DNA from: Nitrososphaerales archaeon
GTDB lineage: Archaea > Thermoproteota > Nitrososphaeria > Nitrososphaerales > Gagatemarchaeaceae
Reading direction: 5' to 3'
Length of the DNA: 32,004 bases
Assembly (NCBI GenBank): GCA_014874415.1
Contig: JACWAI010000037.1
Location: forward strand, 1 to 32,004
In this document: piece after piece, positions 1 through 7,359 of the stretch
Layout: the number at the start of each line of letters is the position of its first letter
Numbering within the stretch: position 1 is the first letter of the stretch
Made by a program: the position numbers and the translations under genes
Notes under the pieces: model-generated
Databases searched by the model: none
The model's input: only the letters and a program-made list of their open reading frames with translations
What the model was told of the DNA's origin: nothing

Positions 1-400
1 CGGTCCTGCCCCTGAACTCAAAACCAAGTTCCCTGGACACTTTCTGTATCTGCTTGAAGTATTCGACCGCGTATCTGGCCTCGTGGTTTCTGACGTTGCT
101 CACTGACCCAGGCTTGAAAAGATAGGGAATCTTCGGGACATGGATGGGGTAGTTCTTTGTGAGGCTTGAGAGGAACTCCTGCTGCCTCCTCTCCTTGGTC
201 TCAATGATGGTCCTGGCAATCAGGAGGCGCTTCTCTTGGTCGAGATAAGACTGGTACAGGGCTATCTTCAGCTCGTTTGAAATCGGCTCCTCCGGCAGTA
301 TCTGCGCGAGGATATTTCCCCTCCAGTTGAGGAGTGTCACACTGACCCCGTGCAGGACAAGCCAGTTGATGGCCGCGAGACCGGGGACGAACCATTGTGT
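1..400 (-). pseudogene. cas1: Cas1 fragment (CRISPR integrase), 5'-truncated and cut by window edge
   Basis: The minus strand is open from the in-frame TAG at 401-403 to the window edge, about 133 codons. The translation includes AINWLVLHGVSVTLLNWRG, then a helical stretch with EKRLLIARTIIETKERR, then NHEARYAVEYFKQI, ending FRGRT. These match the end of the Cas1 N-terminal beta domain, the linker, the EA..A..YF region holding the catalytic Glu, and the conserved GR just after it. Cas1 integrates new spacers into CRISPR arrays together with Cas2. About 45-50 N-terminal residues expected in Cas1 are missing: no ATG, GTG or TTG precedes the conserved part in this frame, and a stop lies directly upstream. 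A weak Cas1-like string (RELLMIIRGV) appears in another frame near 440-465, which suggests frameshift decay. A casposon-type Cas1 is an alternative. Family assignment is firm; pseudogene status is inferred. Confidence 0.8.
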
Positions 401-496
401 CTATTCTAGTTTTGCCGTTGTCCCTGGATTAATGCGCACACGCCGCGTATTATCATCAGAAGCTCACGGCAATCCTGAACACCGGAAGCCCCGAAG

Positions 497-553
497 TAAG
501 TTTCGAACCCTCGAACTTATCCTGTCAGAAATAAGTTCGGAACCCCGAACTAG
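497..553. repeat. Two palindromic 22-23 bp repeats in the gap between cas1 and abiEii
   Basis: Copy 1 (497-519) reads TAAGTTTCGA, ACC, CTCGAACTTA. Copy 2 (532-553) reads TAAGTTCGG, AAC, CCCGAACTAG. Each is an imperfect inverted repeat and the two share the core AAGTT-CGAACCC-CGAACT, starting 35 bp apart. They lie in the 281 bp gap between the broken cas1 and abiEii, which otherwise holds no recognisable gene. The arrangement looks like a pair of operators for a dimeric regulator. Two copies are too few, and too palindromic, to call a CRISPR array. Confidence 0.45.
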
Positions 554-666
554 TCCGATTCTGTTCTGGTGGGGCGTGATTCGTGCGCCACAGTCAATCA
601 TGGCCATGCTTTCAAGATTAGAACACTAGAGCCGTGCTTGATGTCGTTCGAACTTCGATTATTTCT

Positions 667-698
667 GAAAAATCAGTTCTATTACTGAGAAATAGAAC
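667..698 (-). terminator. Probable terminator hairpin at the end of the AbiE pair
   Basis: GTTCTATT (676-683) pairs with AATAGAAC (691-698) around a 7 nt loop, giving an 8 bp stem. On the minus strand it is followed by GATTTTTC. The abiEii stop codon lies inside the hairpin. Confidence 0.5.
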
Positions 699-1455
699 GA
701 GCGATTCGCTTAGCAGAAGACGTAGAGACGCCTAGGCTTCCCGCAATACTTTTCCATTCTTCTTCTTTGATCTTCTTCACTGCCTGCTCGAACCTCTTTG
801 AGGCATTCTTGGAGAGAACAGGGAGTTTCGTGCCTGAGTATTGAATAAGCCCGCATAGATCCATCAAATCCTTAGTCTTCTTATCATCTTGTGTCCTATC
901 AGGAAACGATTTCACTTTCATCTCAATCAAGAGGCTTGGTGTCGGCATCATGACCTCAACACCAGCCAACCTTGTCTTGACGTAGTCAGTTCCGGCGAAA
1001 ACCCTAGCCAAGAGTGGTTCCTCCAGCACGTTGAATCCCGCAACCTTGAATCTCCCAAGATCGTTTGTATCCACAAGTACGTCAATGTAGAGGTTGAATG
1101 TGTCGTATTGAGGAAGGCTTCGTTCCTCCTCGGCCGTCAGCTCCCTCTCTTCCCAGAGGTGATATCGCTTGACGAATCTGAACGACTCTGATTCGAATCC
1201 CATTGATTCCATCTGTTTGATTGCTTTCCCAAGCGCCGAAACCTTGAACTGACTTGGATTCCATTTGATGTCTAGGTGGAACCCAAGGTCAATGTCTCTC
1301 GACCCAGGATACTCGCTCCCGGTTACCGCTTTGAATTTCTTGTTAAGAGTGTGGCGGACCGCCCAGCCACCGATCAAGCAATATGGCTGTGTGATGACTT
1401 TCACTATTTGATTCAAATAACGCCTGGAGAATCCAGTTTCCTTATCAGAGTACAA
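682..1455 (-). CDS. AbiEii-like nucleotidyltransferase toxin
   Basis: A 257 aa protein of the AbiEii/DUF1814 nucleotidyltransferase-like family. The nucleotidyltransferase signature is present: GGWAVR at residues 29-34 and SRDIDLGF at 52-59, with D54 and D56 as the likely metal ligands. The family's C-terminal basic/acidic signature follows (KSFPDRTQDDKKTKDLMDL), then an alpha-helical tail. AbiEii proteins are toxins of type IV toxin-antitoxin/abortive infection systems; characterised relatives modify tRNA with nucleotides. The start is TTG, with GGAG about 9 nt upstream inside the end of the preceding gene, and only 5 nt separate the two genes. Base composition is clearly more AT-rich than the host genes to the right, consistent with horizontal acquisition. 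Toxic activity is inferred from the family. Confidence 0.8.
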   Translation of the reverse strand: MYSDKETGFSRRYLNQIVKVITQPYCLIGGWAVRHTLNKKFKAVTGSEYPGSRDIDLGFHLDIKWNPSQFKVSALGKAIKQMESMGFESESFRFVKRYHLWEERELTAEEERSLPQYDTFNLYIDVLVDTNDLGRFKVAGFNVLEEPLLARVFAGTDYVKTRLAGVEVMMPTPSLLIEMKVKSFPDRTQDDKKTKDLMDLCGLIQYSGTKLPVLSKNASKRFEQAVKKIKEEEWKSIAGSLGVSTSSAKRIARSISQ

Positions 1456-1460
1456 TTGGA

Positions 1461-2156
1461 TTAACTCCTCATGCTTGCGATGTGAGTTGAATGGTCTAGA
1501 TGTTGTCTGTTGAGCCTCAATAGTTCGTCAAATTTCTTCATCAACAGTTCGGCAGCTTCAGCGGCGGGACCTACTTCTCTCCGTAGGTCGATTATCAACT
1601 GTGGTATTGATACGAATCGATACCCATCAGCTGTGAACGAGTAATAGAGGACCTGGTCGTCGTACCATCTCAATCTTGTGTTACCTCCGCCGACCAACGC
1701 TCCTTCATTCACCAGGAGTGTATGCCAAGCGTCGAAGTCGCTACCACGAATGTAGAACTCGGTCTTGGTTGGGAAGAGGTATCGGTTGATTTTAGATTCC
1801 GCCACGTATGTCGTTAGGCCGTACTCTAGGCGAGTGTTCTTCAACAGCTTCAGAATCTCTGGGAGCATATAGCTTTGTGATTGGTATTTGATGCGTAAAT
1901 GGCCCCATCTCTCAAAGAGCCCCTTGTAATCGGTAACTTTGGTGCCTTGGACTAGTCGAAGCTTTTCCAGGTAACGAATGATTAGGCTCACGTGGATTTC
2001 TTCTGTTTGGGCGAGTTTTGCCACCCTGTACTGCGTGAGGGGTTTTTCGGTATTGCAGAGTAGAATTCTGTAGACTCTGTCTGTCTTGGTACCTCTGATT
2101 AGTCTGTTCTGATCTTCGGCGAATGTGTGCTTGTTGTTTGTTGTGATTCTCAACAT
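1461..2156 (-). CDS. AbiEi-like antitoxin/transcriptional regulator with N-terminal wHTH
   Basis: A 231 aa protein, first gene of a two-gene operon with the AbiEii-like toxin. Residues ~25-80 form a winged helix-turn-helix (RVYRILLCNTEKPLTQYRVA followed by VSLIIRYLEKLRLV). The C-terminal half contains IPQLIIDLRREVGPAAEAAELL, typical of AbiEi-type antitoxin/regulator proteins, where this domain neutralises the toxin and the HTH represses the operon. Leaderless initiation is likely: the TATA box TATTTATAA (2174-2182, plus-strand reading) is centred about 22 nt before the ATG. Immediately upstream are perfect palindromes that could be its operators. The assignment rests on domain order, position and partner; pairwise similarity to bacterial AbiEi is probably low. 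Confidence 0.7.
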   Translation of the reverse strand: MLRITTNNKHTFAEDQNRLIRGTKTDRVYRILLCNTEKPLTQYRVAKLAQTEEIHVSLIIRYLEKLRLVQGTKVTDYKGLFERWGHLRIKYQSQSYMLPEILKLLKNTRLEYGLTTYVAESKINRYLFPTKTEFYIRGSDFDAWHTLLVNEGALVGGGNTRLRWYDDQVLYYSFTADGYRFVSIPQLIIDLRREVGPAAEAAELLMKKFDELLRLNRQHLDHSTHIASMRS

Positions 2157-2173
2157 ACTATTCCAACTTGGTT

Positions 2174-2201
2174 TATTTATAAGTATTATTATAGTATACT
2201 A
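2174..2201 (-). promoter_or_regulatory. TATA box and palindromic operator of the AbiE pair
   Basis: The TATA element at 2174-2182 sits ~22 nt before the antitoxin ATG. The perfect 10 bp palindrome TAGTATACTA (2192-2201) lies just upstream, where a repressor would block TBP/TFB loading. ATTATAGTA is repeated at ~2189 and ~2224. Confidence 0.5.
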
Positions 2202-2277
2202 GAACGTTCACGTTATAAGTCCAATTATAGTACATAGTTGCTTGTACCCGCTTCAAACTACTTTGTCGAAGCGTCTC

Positions 2278-2291
2278 CTTGTTATAACAAG
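2278..2291. promoter_or_regulatory. Perfect 14 bp palindrome CTTGTTATAACAAG
   Basis: A perfect dyad in the 220-bp gap between the AbiE operon and the integrase stump. The rest of the gap shows no gene. It may be an operator, or a site belonging to the mobile element. Confidence 0.35.
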
Positions 2292-2376
2292 AAGACGGTT
2301 ATACTTGGTGCCCAACCTGAATCTGCAAAAATTAGTTTGACGCAACCTGTCTGCCGATTTGGCTGAAGAACAGGAG

Positions 2377-2700
2377 CTAGATAGAAGCAAACTTGGTAAA
2401 CGAACCGGCCCAGTCTAACCCGATCGGGCCCCGGACAACGAATTCGTGGTCGGCCAGCCGGGTGACCAGATCCTCGATGTCCTGGCGCTTCGCCTTGCTG
2501 AAAGGCACGCGGATCAGCTGGGCGCAGCGGTGCAGCAGGTTGACGTACTTCGCCTGGCGCCCGATGGATATTCCCTGGGGCCTGATGCGTTTCATGAAGG
2601 CCTGGATGACCTTCCTGTCCTGAGGCCTTGCCTTCGGGTCTTCCCCGAGCTTCTTCTCAGCGATTCTCAGGTCGTAGTCGTATATCTGGTCCGGGGTCAT
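2377..2700 (-). pseudogene. N-terminal fragment of an archaeal tyrosine recombinase/integrase
   Basis: About 107 aa starting at the ATG at 2700. A box A-like TTAAATG lies ~24 bp upstream, favouring this start over the TTG at 2760. Content matches the SAM-like core-binding domain of archaeal XerC/D-type integrases: IYDYDLRIAEKKLGEDPKA, then KVIQAFMKRIRPQGISIGRQ with AKYVNLLHRC, then KAKRQDIEDLVTRL. The catalytic domain (R...HxxR...Y) is absent: the frame ends shortly after the core-binding domain and low-GC unrelated sequence follows. This is either a decayed integrase or an SSV-type int(N) half left by integration; no tRNA or att repeat was seen beside it. Confidence 0.65.
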
Positions 2701-3015
2701 ACGGTAGGTGGGCGGGGTCGCATTTAACGCGGGGTATCTGAGCAGGCGGGGATTGGCCAATGCGGCCTAAGCGTCCCAGCGACCGCACGCTCCTCATTGC
2801 TCGGGGCCATCCCGCTTGCGGCGTCTTTTCGTTGAAAAGGACGAACAACAGATCAGAGCGCCAATCATCTCCCGTCATCCACACGGCTTGCGGGGGTCCT
2901 CACAGAACGGCGCAGGAGATGTTCCCATGGGGGGCCGACTCGCATAATGGTGGGTGTAGTCGGTGCTCCCTCGGACCTGACCGTCAGATTGGGAATCTTG
3001 GCCGAACTGACCCAA

Positions 3016-3025
3016 CCTGTATAAG
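3016..3025 (+). promoter_or_regulatory. TATA box for the GH15 gene
   Basis: TATAAG (in CTGTATAAGC) about 30 bp before the GTG at 3053 indicates a leaderless transcript. The rest of the gap 2761-3015 shows no gene or RNA that I recognise. Confidence 0.5.
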
Positions 3026-3052
3026 CCGTCGGCCTCCACTAGAACCAAGGCT

Positions 3053-4876
3053 GTGCTTCGAGAGTCTACCGCACCTAAACCAATCAATGAACATGGGGTC
3101 ATCGGGAACACTCGCTCGGCCGCCCTTGTGGACAGCGAGGGTACCATAGACTGGTGCTGTCTGCCCAGGTTCGATTCCCCGTCCGTCTTCGCGGCAATCC
3201 TGGACTACGAAAGAGGAGGGCGGTTCTCGATATGCCCGTCATCGAAGTTCTCTGCGCGCCAGTCATATGTCCTGAACACCAATGTGCTTACCACCAAGTT
3301 CGTGACGAGAGATGGAGCGGCGCTGCTTACGGACTACATGCCCTGCGAAGAGGTAGGCGGCAGACTGCAAATCCGCGACCAAATCCACAGAAGGGTGGAG
3401 TGCACCCAGGGGTCGATCGCGTTCAGGGCGATTTTCCAACCCCGCCCAGGGTACGCCCTGGGAGAGACGCGCCTGACCGTCGTCAAGAATGGGTGCGTAG
3501 CTTCAGACGGCAGAGACAGGCTCTCTCTGTCCGCTGACTTGGGATTCAAGCATGAGGATGGCTCAGCCTTCGCGGAGTTCTCGCTTTCGAGGCGCGAGAG
3601 CGCGTGGCTGATTGTCTCCCATGGCAGGCGGCATCCCCGACCAGTAGGCGATTACGAATGGGACAGGGCTCTGTCTGGCACAGTCCGGTACTGGAGGAGA
3701 TGGGCTCGCCGCATCATCTACAGGGGACCCTGGAAGGACGCCGTCCTTCGTTCGGCGCTGGCGTTGAAGCTCATGCAGTATTCCTCCACGGGCGAGATGG
3801 TCGCCGCTGTCACGGCTTCCCTTCCGGAGCTGAAAGGGGGCGGCAGGAACTGGGACTACAGGTATTCGTGGATCCGGGACACCGCCTACGCCCTGGGAGC
3901 CCTGGTACGCCTCGGCCCCACGGAAGAGGCCCGGAAGTACGTGAGCCGGCTGGTCTCGGCCTACGGCGGACAATTTGCCGGGCTTCCCGTCGTTGTCGGG
4001 GTCGACGACGATTCAGACCTGACCGAAAGGAAACTTGCCCACCTCGAGGGATATGAGCACTCCAGGCCCGTCAGGGTCGGAAACGCCGCCGAGGACCAAT
4101 CTCAGCTCGACGTCTACGGCTTCGCCATGGACTTGGTGTACTCGCTCCGCCAGGCGACCGGGAGGCTCCCGAGGGGAACCTACGAGCTGTTCGCCCGTCC
4201 CCTCGCCGACTACGTCTCGAAAGCGTGGAGGAAGCCGGACCACGGCACCTGGGAGATACGGCAGAAGCAAAGGCACTACGTCACTTCGAAGATGCTCTGC
4301 TATGCAGCCCTGGACAGGGCGTCGCGCCTTGCATCGGGTTCTGGGGACTTCCGAAGCGCGTCGAGGTGGAGACGGGCCATGGGCGCGCTGATGGCCGAGG
4401 TCAAGCGCAGCGGGTGGTCCGGGCCGAAGTCCGCCTTCACCATGTTCTACGGTGCCCGGGCCCTCGACGCGTCGTTCCTGTTGGTGCCCTTCTTCGGCTC
4501 GCTCAAGGCGGCCGACCCGGGAGCCAGGTCGACGATAGATGGGATTACGAAGGATCTGTCCGACGGAGTGCTTGTCCGGCGCTACCGGTTCCGGGACGGC
4601 CTCGCTGGGGACGACAACCCCTTCCTCCCGTGCAGCTTCTGGATGGTGAACTGCCTCGTCGGCCTCGGGAGATCGAGGGAGGCGAAGGCGCTCTTCGAGG
4701 CCCTGGTCTCCAAGTCCAACCACCTCGGCCTCTATTCGGAAGAGCTGGACCCTCGCTCGGGCGAAGCGCTGGGCAACTTCCCTCAGGGCCTCACCCACGC
4801 GGCCCTGATCAACGCCGCCCTGAGCGTCTCTCTCGGAACTGCGAATCCAGCGTCAGGACCCAGGACGAAACGCTGA
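3053..4876 (+). CDS. Glycoside hydrolase family 15 (glucoamylase/trehalase-type)
   Basis: A 607 aa protein that hydrolyses alpha-glucosidic bonds with inversion; within GH15 both glucoamylases and archaeal trehalases occur. The N-terminal beta-sandwich begins with the family signature (HGVIGNTRSAALVDSEGTID, then WCCLPRFDSPSVFA). The (alpha/alpha)6 barrel contains RNWDYRYSWIRD from residue 265, then QSQLDVYG, and the two acidic catalytic regions: GTWEIR, with E401 as general acid, and YSEELDP with E563/E564, followed by GNFPQGLTHAALI. Full length and intact. The GTG start is supported by a TATA box ~30 bp upstream. It stands alone, convergent with the next gene, and no other carbohydrate gene is adjacent. 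Trehalase versus glucoamylase specificity cannot be told here. Confidence 0.88.
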   Translation: MLRESTAPKPINEHGVIGNTRSAALVDSEGTIDWCCLPRFDSPSVFAAILDYERGGRFSICPSSKFSARQSYVLNTNVLTTKFVTRDGAALLTDYMPCEEVGGRLQIRDQIHRRVECTQGSIAFRAIFQPRPGYALGETRLTVVKNGCVASDGRDRLSLSADLGFKHEDGSAFAEFSLSRRESAWLIVSHGRRHPRPVGDYEWDRALSGTVRYWRRWARRIIYRGPWKDAVLRSALALKLMQYSSTGEMVAAVTASLPELKGGGRNWDYRYSWIRDTAYALGALVRLGPTEEARKYVSRLVSAYGGQFAGLPVVVGVDDDSDLTERKLAHLEGYEHSRPVRVGNAAEDQSQLDVYGFAMDLVYSLRQATGRLPRGTYELFARPLADYVSKAWRKPDHGTWEIRQKQRHYVTSKMLCYAALDRASRLASGSGDFRSASRWRRAMGALMAEVKRSGWSGPKSAFTMFYGARALDASFLLVPFFGSLKAADPGARSTIDGITKDLSDGVLVRRYRFRDGLAGDDNPFLPCSFWMVNCLVGLGRSREAKALFEALVSKSNHLGLYSEELDPRSGEALGNFPQGLTHAALINAALSVSLGTANPASGPRTKR

Positions 4877-4883
4877 CTCCCTG

Positions 4884-5414
4884 TCAAGGGCGGTGGGTCC
4901 CGTACGGCAGCCACACACAGACAATCCCCAGGAGGATGCAGGCGAGGGCCACCGTGGAGACGATCACGGCCGAGCTCAGCGTGCCAATGCCAGAGTTCAC
5001 GAAAATGACAAGACTGACCGCCGCCATGGCCGAGTAGATGAGGCTGACAGAAAACGTCTGTCCGTACCAGGCCCAGCGGTTCTTCCTGACAGTATGGAGA
5101 TGTGTCTCCCAGTTCAGGCCGTCGACCTTGGGTTCGATTTCATCTCTGAGGTAGTGCGCCTTCTGATAGATGGCCCTGTCGAGGCTGTCCATGTAGTACC
5201 TGGCGGGCAGAATCACCAGCAGTGGCGTGAGATAGAGGAACGGACTCACCGACCCTGCGTTCACAAGTCCGAGTATCGCGGGGGCAATCGCGATGGAGAA
5301 GGTGAAGACCGTGGTGCTCCGATTCTGATCGACCGTTATCTCGTTCCGAAGAGAGGCGTACTCGGCGAGAAGAGCCTCCTCCAGACCCACGTCGCCGCGC
5401 AGGGGCCGTTTCAT
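4884..5414 (-). CDS. Membrane protein of unknown function, four predicted TM segments
   Basis: A 176 aa protein. A soluble N-terminal helix (LEEALLAEYASLRNEITVDQ) precedes two closely spaced hydrophobic segments (~40-58 and ~62-75). A charged cytosolic helix with paired Lys/Arg and a Trp-rich part follows (~75-118), then two more TM segments (~120-140 and ~145-168). I do not recognise a named family. An ATG at 5414 gives the longest frame, but a TTTTAATG box at 5411-5419 lies ~25 bp before an in-frame GTG at 5390, so the true start may be that GTG. Its stop is 7 bp from the convergent GH15 stop. Confidence 0.65.
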   Translation of the reverse strand: MKRPLRGDVGLEEALLAEYASLRNEITVDQNRSTTVFTFSIAIAPAILGLVNAGSVSPFLYLTPLLVILPARYYMDSLDRAIYQKAHYLRDEIEPKVDGLNWETHLHTVRKNRWAWYGQTFSVSLIYSAMAAVSLVIFVNSGIGTLSSAVIVSTVALACILLGIVCVWLPYGTHRP

Positions 5415-5539
5415 TAAAAGCTTCTGAGGGCGAGGCGCGACCCAGACCTGGTAGAGCTACTTGCGGGGACCAAGCCAACCCAGGGATTCGAGGGGATCTT
5501 CCGGAATTGAACCCTTCCCCCCTCAGAAACAGGGCGTGG

Positions 5540-6595
5540 CTAGACCAACCGGCCTTCCGTGACGACCCTTGAACCATCAATCTTCAGGGTGCCCTTCTTC
5601 ACCAAGCCCCTGAACCCGAACCCTCCAAGATTCAAAGCACCCTGGACGAACCTGTCCTGCCCCAACCCGTATCCCAACTCGGGGTTGAGCCCTAAGATGA
5701 GCGCCCTCAGCCTCCTTTCCTCGGGGGGGACCGAGTCGAAGATCTTGTTCATGGCGGCCTTCGCCGTCGATTCCCAAGACACGACCCTCCCGTCCTTGAA
5801 GTCGAGCCTGGCTCGAGGTATGACGCCGTAGTCGGTGAGGGTGTCCGTCAGGACGATGCTTCCGTTGGCGCTTTCCGGTTCCACGTCCTTGGAAACGAAC
5901 CCAGGCGGCAGGTATGTCATGTTGTTGCCCGTCCGTTTGTCCTCTTCGTCAATCCGCCCGTCCTCGACGCCGAGCTCTCCCTTCAGGGAAAATGTGAGGG
6001 CCGACTTCGCTGTTCGTACTTCAGCCTTGGCCCCGTCCACGAAGCGAGGGACGATCTTGGCCGCGGAGCGGGAGATTTGGCCGAAGTCTACGAGGGCCGC
6101 CTTGAGCTGGGCACGCACAACGTCCTGGACATCCTTCCCCAGGACCTTGGCCAGGTCATTGCCGACATATCCAAAGGAGAGCCTTGCCCCTCTCAGCCCC
6201 GCCTTCTGGGCAGCATCGTACCACGATGAGTTGTATCGCGTCGAGCGGTCCCGTTCGTCCGGCTTCAGGGCCTTGGAGTGGGCACCGAGGGCCGGCCCAG
6301 GTATGAAAATGTAGGCGTCCGTCCCGGAAAGCAGCGCGTATTCGTTCTTCCCCATCACGCCGACGGCATCTTCAGGAGCCCTCCTGACGCCTTCGACGTA
6401 GGCCTTCTCGTCCTCATAGATCATTATGCCCGTGCACCCGATGGCCCTTGCTTCGGCCAGCGCCCGCCTGGCGAAGGGGATTCCGTTGTCCCAGGTTTCG
6501 ACCGTGACCGAGTCCCCCTTCTTGACCTGCAACGTCTCAGTTAGGGCCTTTCTTGCAACTTTCGTGTAGAGCTGATCGAGGCTTGTGCCTGGCAT
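5540..6595 (-). CDS. M29 (AmpS-like) aminopeptidase homologue, divergent
   Basis: A 351 aa protein. The N-terminal half follows the M29 thermophilic aminopeptidase pattern (VARKALTETLQVKKGDSVTV, then an alternating alpha/beta domain). The C-terminal half holds segments aligning with the M29 catalytic region (LPPGFVSKDVEPES; later LNPELGYGLGQDRF and LNLGGFGF). M29 enzymes are two-metal aminopeptidases. Here the usual Glu/His/Asp ligands are only partly apparent: the His-rich C-terminal signature is replaced by glycine-rich sequence, so activity is doubtful. An AAATAG box ~27 bp before the ATG suggests a leaderless transcript. Family confidence is moderate. Confidence 0.6.
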   Translation of the reverse strand: MPGTSLDQLYTKVARKALTETLQVKKGDSVTVETWDNGIPFARRALAEARAIGCTGIMIYEDEKAYVEGVRRAPEDAVGVMGKNEYALLSGTDAYIFIPGPALGAHSKALKPDERDRSTRYNSSWYDAAQKAGLRGARLSFGYVGNDLAKVLGKDVQDVVRAQLKAALVDFGQISRSAAKIVPRFVDGAKAEVRTAKSALTFSLKGELGVEDGRIDEEDKRTGNNMTYLPPGFVSKDVEPESANGSIVLTDTLTDYGVIPRARLDFKDGRVVSWESTAKAAMNKIFDSVPPEERRLRALILGLNPELGYGLGQDRFVQGALNLGGFGFRGLVKKGTLKIDGSRVVTEGRLV

Positions 6596-6616
6596 GGCAG
6601 GACGGTCAGGCGACCG

Positions 6617-6952
6617 CTATTTAGGTGACCTCGCGCCCAGGGATCCGCCGGCCAGGAGGTCCTCGACAGCCCTCCTTGTCAGCTCGACCCCTTTGGGGTC
6701 CCCCGTGAGGACGTGCTCAATCTTTCCCCCGCCATATTCCAGGAATACCTGCGGGATCAGGTAGTCGGGAGACCAGTCTCCGTGGTTTCTTACCAGGTCA
6801 TCGGCAATCTTCACTTTGTCCGTGTCAATGTCGTACAGGAGGCACGGAATGCCAAGCTCCCTCGCCCTCTCCTTCAGGGGCTCGACGGTGACGGGGACGC
6901 AGTGAGGACACCACTCAGCATACACGATGTGAATCGCCTTCGGCTCTTCCAT
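6617..6952 (-). CDS. Thioredoxin-like protein with CPHC active site
   Basis: A 111 aa protein from the ATG at 6952. A TTAATA box (~6977) lies ~26 bp upstream, favouring this start over the longer frame from 7021. The fold starts beta-strand then active site: IHIVYAEWCPHC, with C15 and C18. A predicted alpha/beta continuation follows, with IPQVFLEYGGGKIEHVLTG carrying the cis-proline (IP) position of thioredoxins. It probably catalyses thiol-disulphide exchange in the cytoplasm; there is no signal peptide. The CPHC motif resembles DsbA/glutaredoxin-like variants more than CGPC thioredoxins. It lies 21 bp downstream of the divergently expressed M29 homologue's start and could share regulation with it. 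Confidence 0.75.
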   Translation of the reverse strand: MEEPKAIHIVYAEWCPHCVPVTVEPLKERARELGIPCLLYDIDTDKVKIADDLVRNHGDWSPDYLIPQVFLEYGGGKIEHVLTGDPKGVELTRRAVEDLLAGGSLGARSPK

Positions 6953-7008
6953 GACTAGCCGATACGGCCGCTCCGATATTAATCGCGCCCTTGAAGGCTC
7001 GTCGTCGC

Positions 7009-7314
7009 TCAGTAGACCCAAGCCTGCAGCCGGCCCCGGACGAGCTTCTTCAGCGCCTCCTCCACCGCACCAGGGCTTCCGAATTCGAAGGTCCTGAGCC
7101 TCTCCTGCGGCGCCCCTCCCGTTCCCATGGCATAGGTCATCATGGTGTATTTGCGACCGAACCTGGTAACAAACACGAAGAACCTGTCCTTGCCGGACCC
7201 TCCGGTCAGCCTTACCCCTGCGTCCTGGTCAAGGGAGCGCAGCCGCTTCGCCAGGTCCCGGAACGATGTCACCTTGTCTTCGTAGAACAACCTTGGGGAG
7301 TCGTCCTTCGCCAT
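7009..7314 (-). CDS. Small conserved-looking hypothetical protein
   Basis: A 101 aa protein from the ATG at 7314; a TTG two codons upstream is an alternative. Composition is alpha/beta with charged helices (DKVTSFRDLAKRLRSLDQD), a central beta-rich patch (DRFFVFVTRFGRKYTMMTYA) and a C-terminal helix (PGAVEEALKKLVRGRLQ). No transmembrane segment or Cys motif. I do not recognise the family. It is divergent from cysS, with ~45 bp between the starts, and on the same strand as the thioredoxin-like gene. Confidence 0.6.
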   Translation of the reverse strand: MAKDDSPRLFYEDKVTSFRDLAKRLRSLDQDAGVRLTGGSGKDRFFVFVTRFGRKYTMMTYAMGTGGAPQERLRTFEFGSPGAVEEALKKLVRGRLQAWVY

Positions 7315-7359
7315 GCTCAAAAACTAATACCCAGCCTCCCGTGGTGGGCGACTCGTGCC

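Noticed and set aside
201-395. ORF of 64 aa on the minus strand with an ATG at 395
   Set aside because: It is in the wrong frame; the neighbouring frame over the same bases carries clear Cas1 sequence.
497-553. Possible CRISPR array remnant next to cas1
   Set aside because: Only two units, strongly palindromic, starting 35 bp apart with no spacer of normal length; better read as operator sites.
5415-5539. tRNA-like strings (GGTAGAGCTAC, GAATTGAACCCTTCC) in the gap between the membrane protein and the M29 homologue
   Set aside because: The apparent T-arm stem does not pair over five bases, no acceptor stem or anticodon arm can be built on either strand, and the strings lie in incompatible orientations.
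6991-7359. N-terminal 123-residue extension of cysteinyl-tRNA synthetase
   Set aside because: The sequence is the antisense of the small hypothetical gene at 7009-7314 and has no family resemblance; TTG 7360 fits the CysRS N-terminus.
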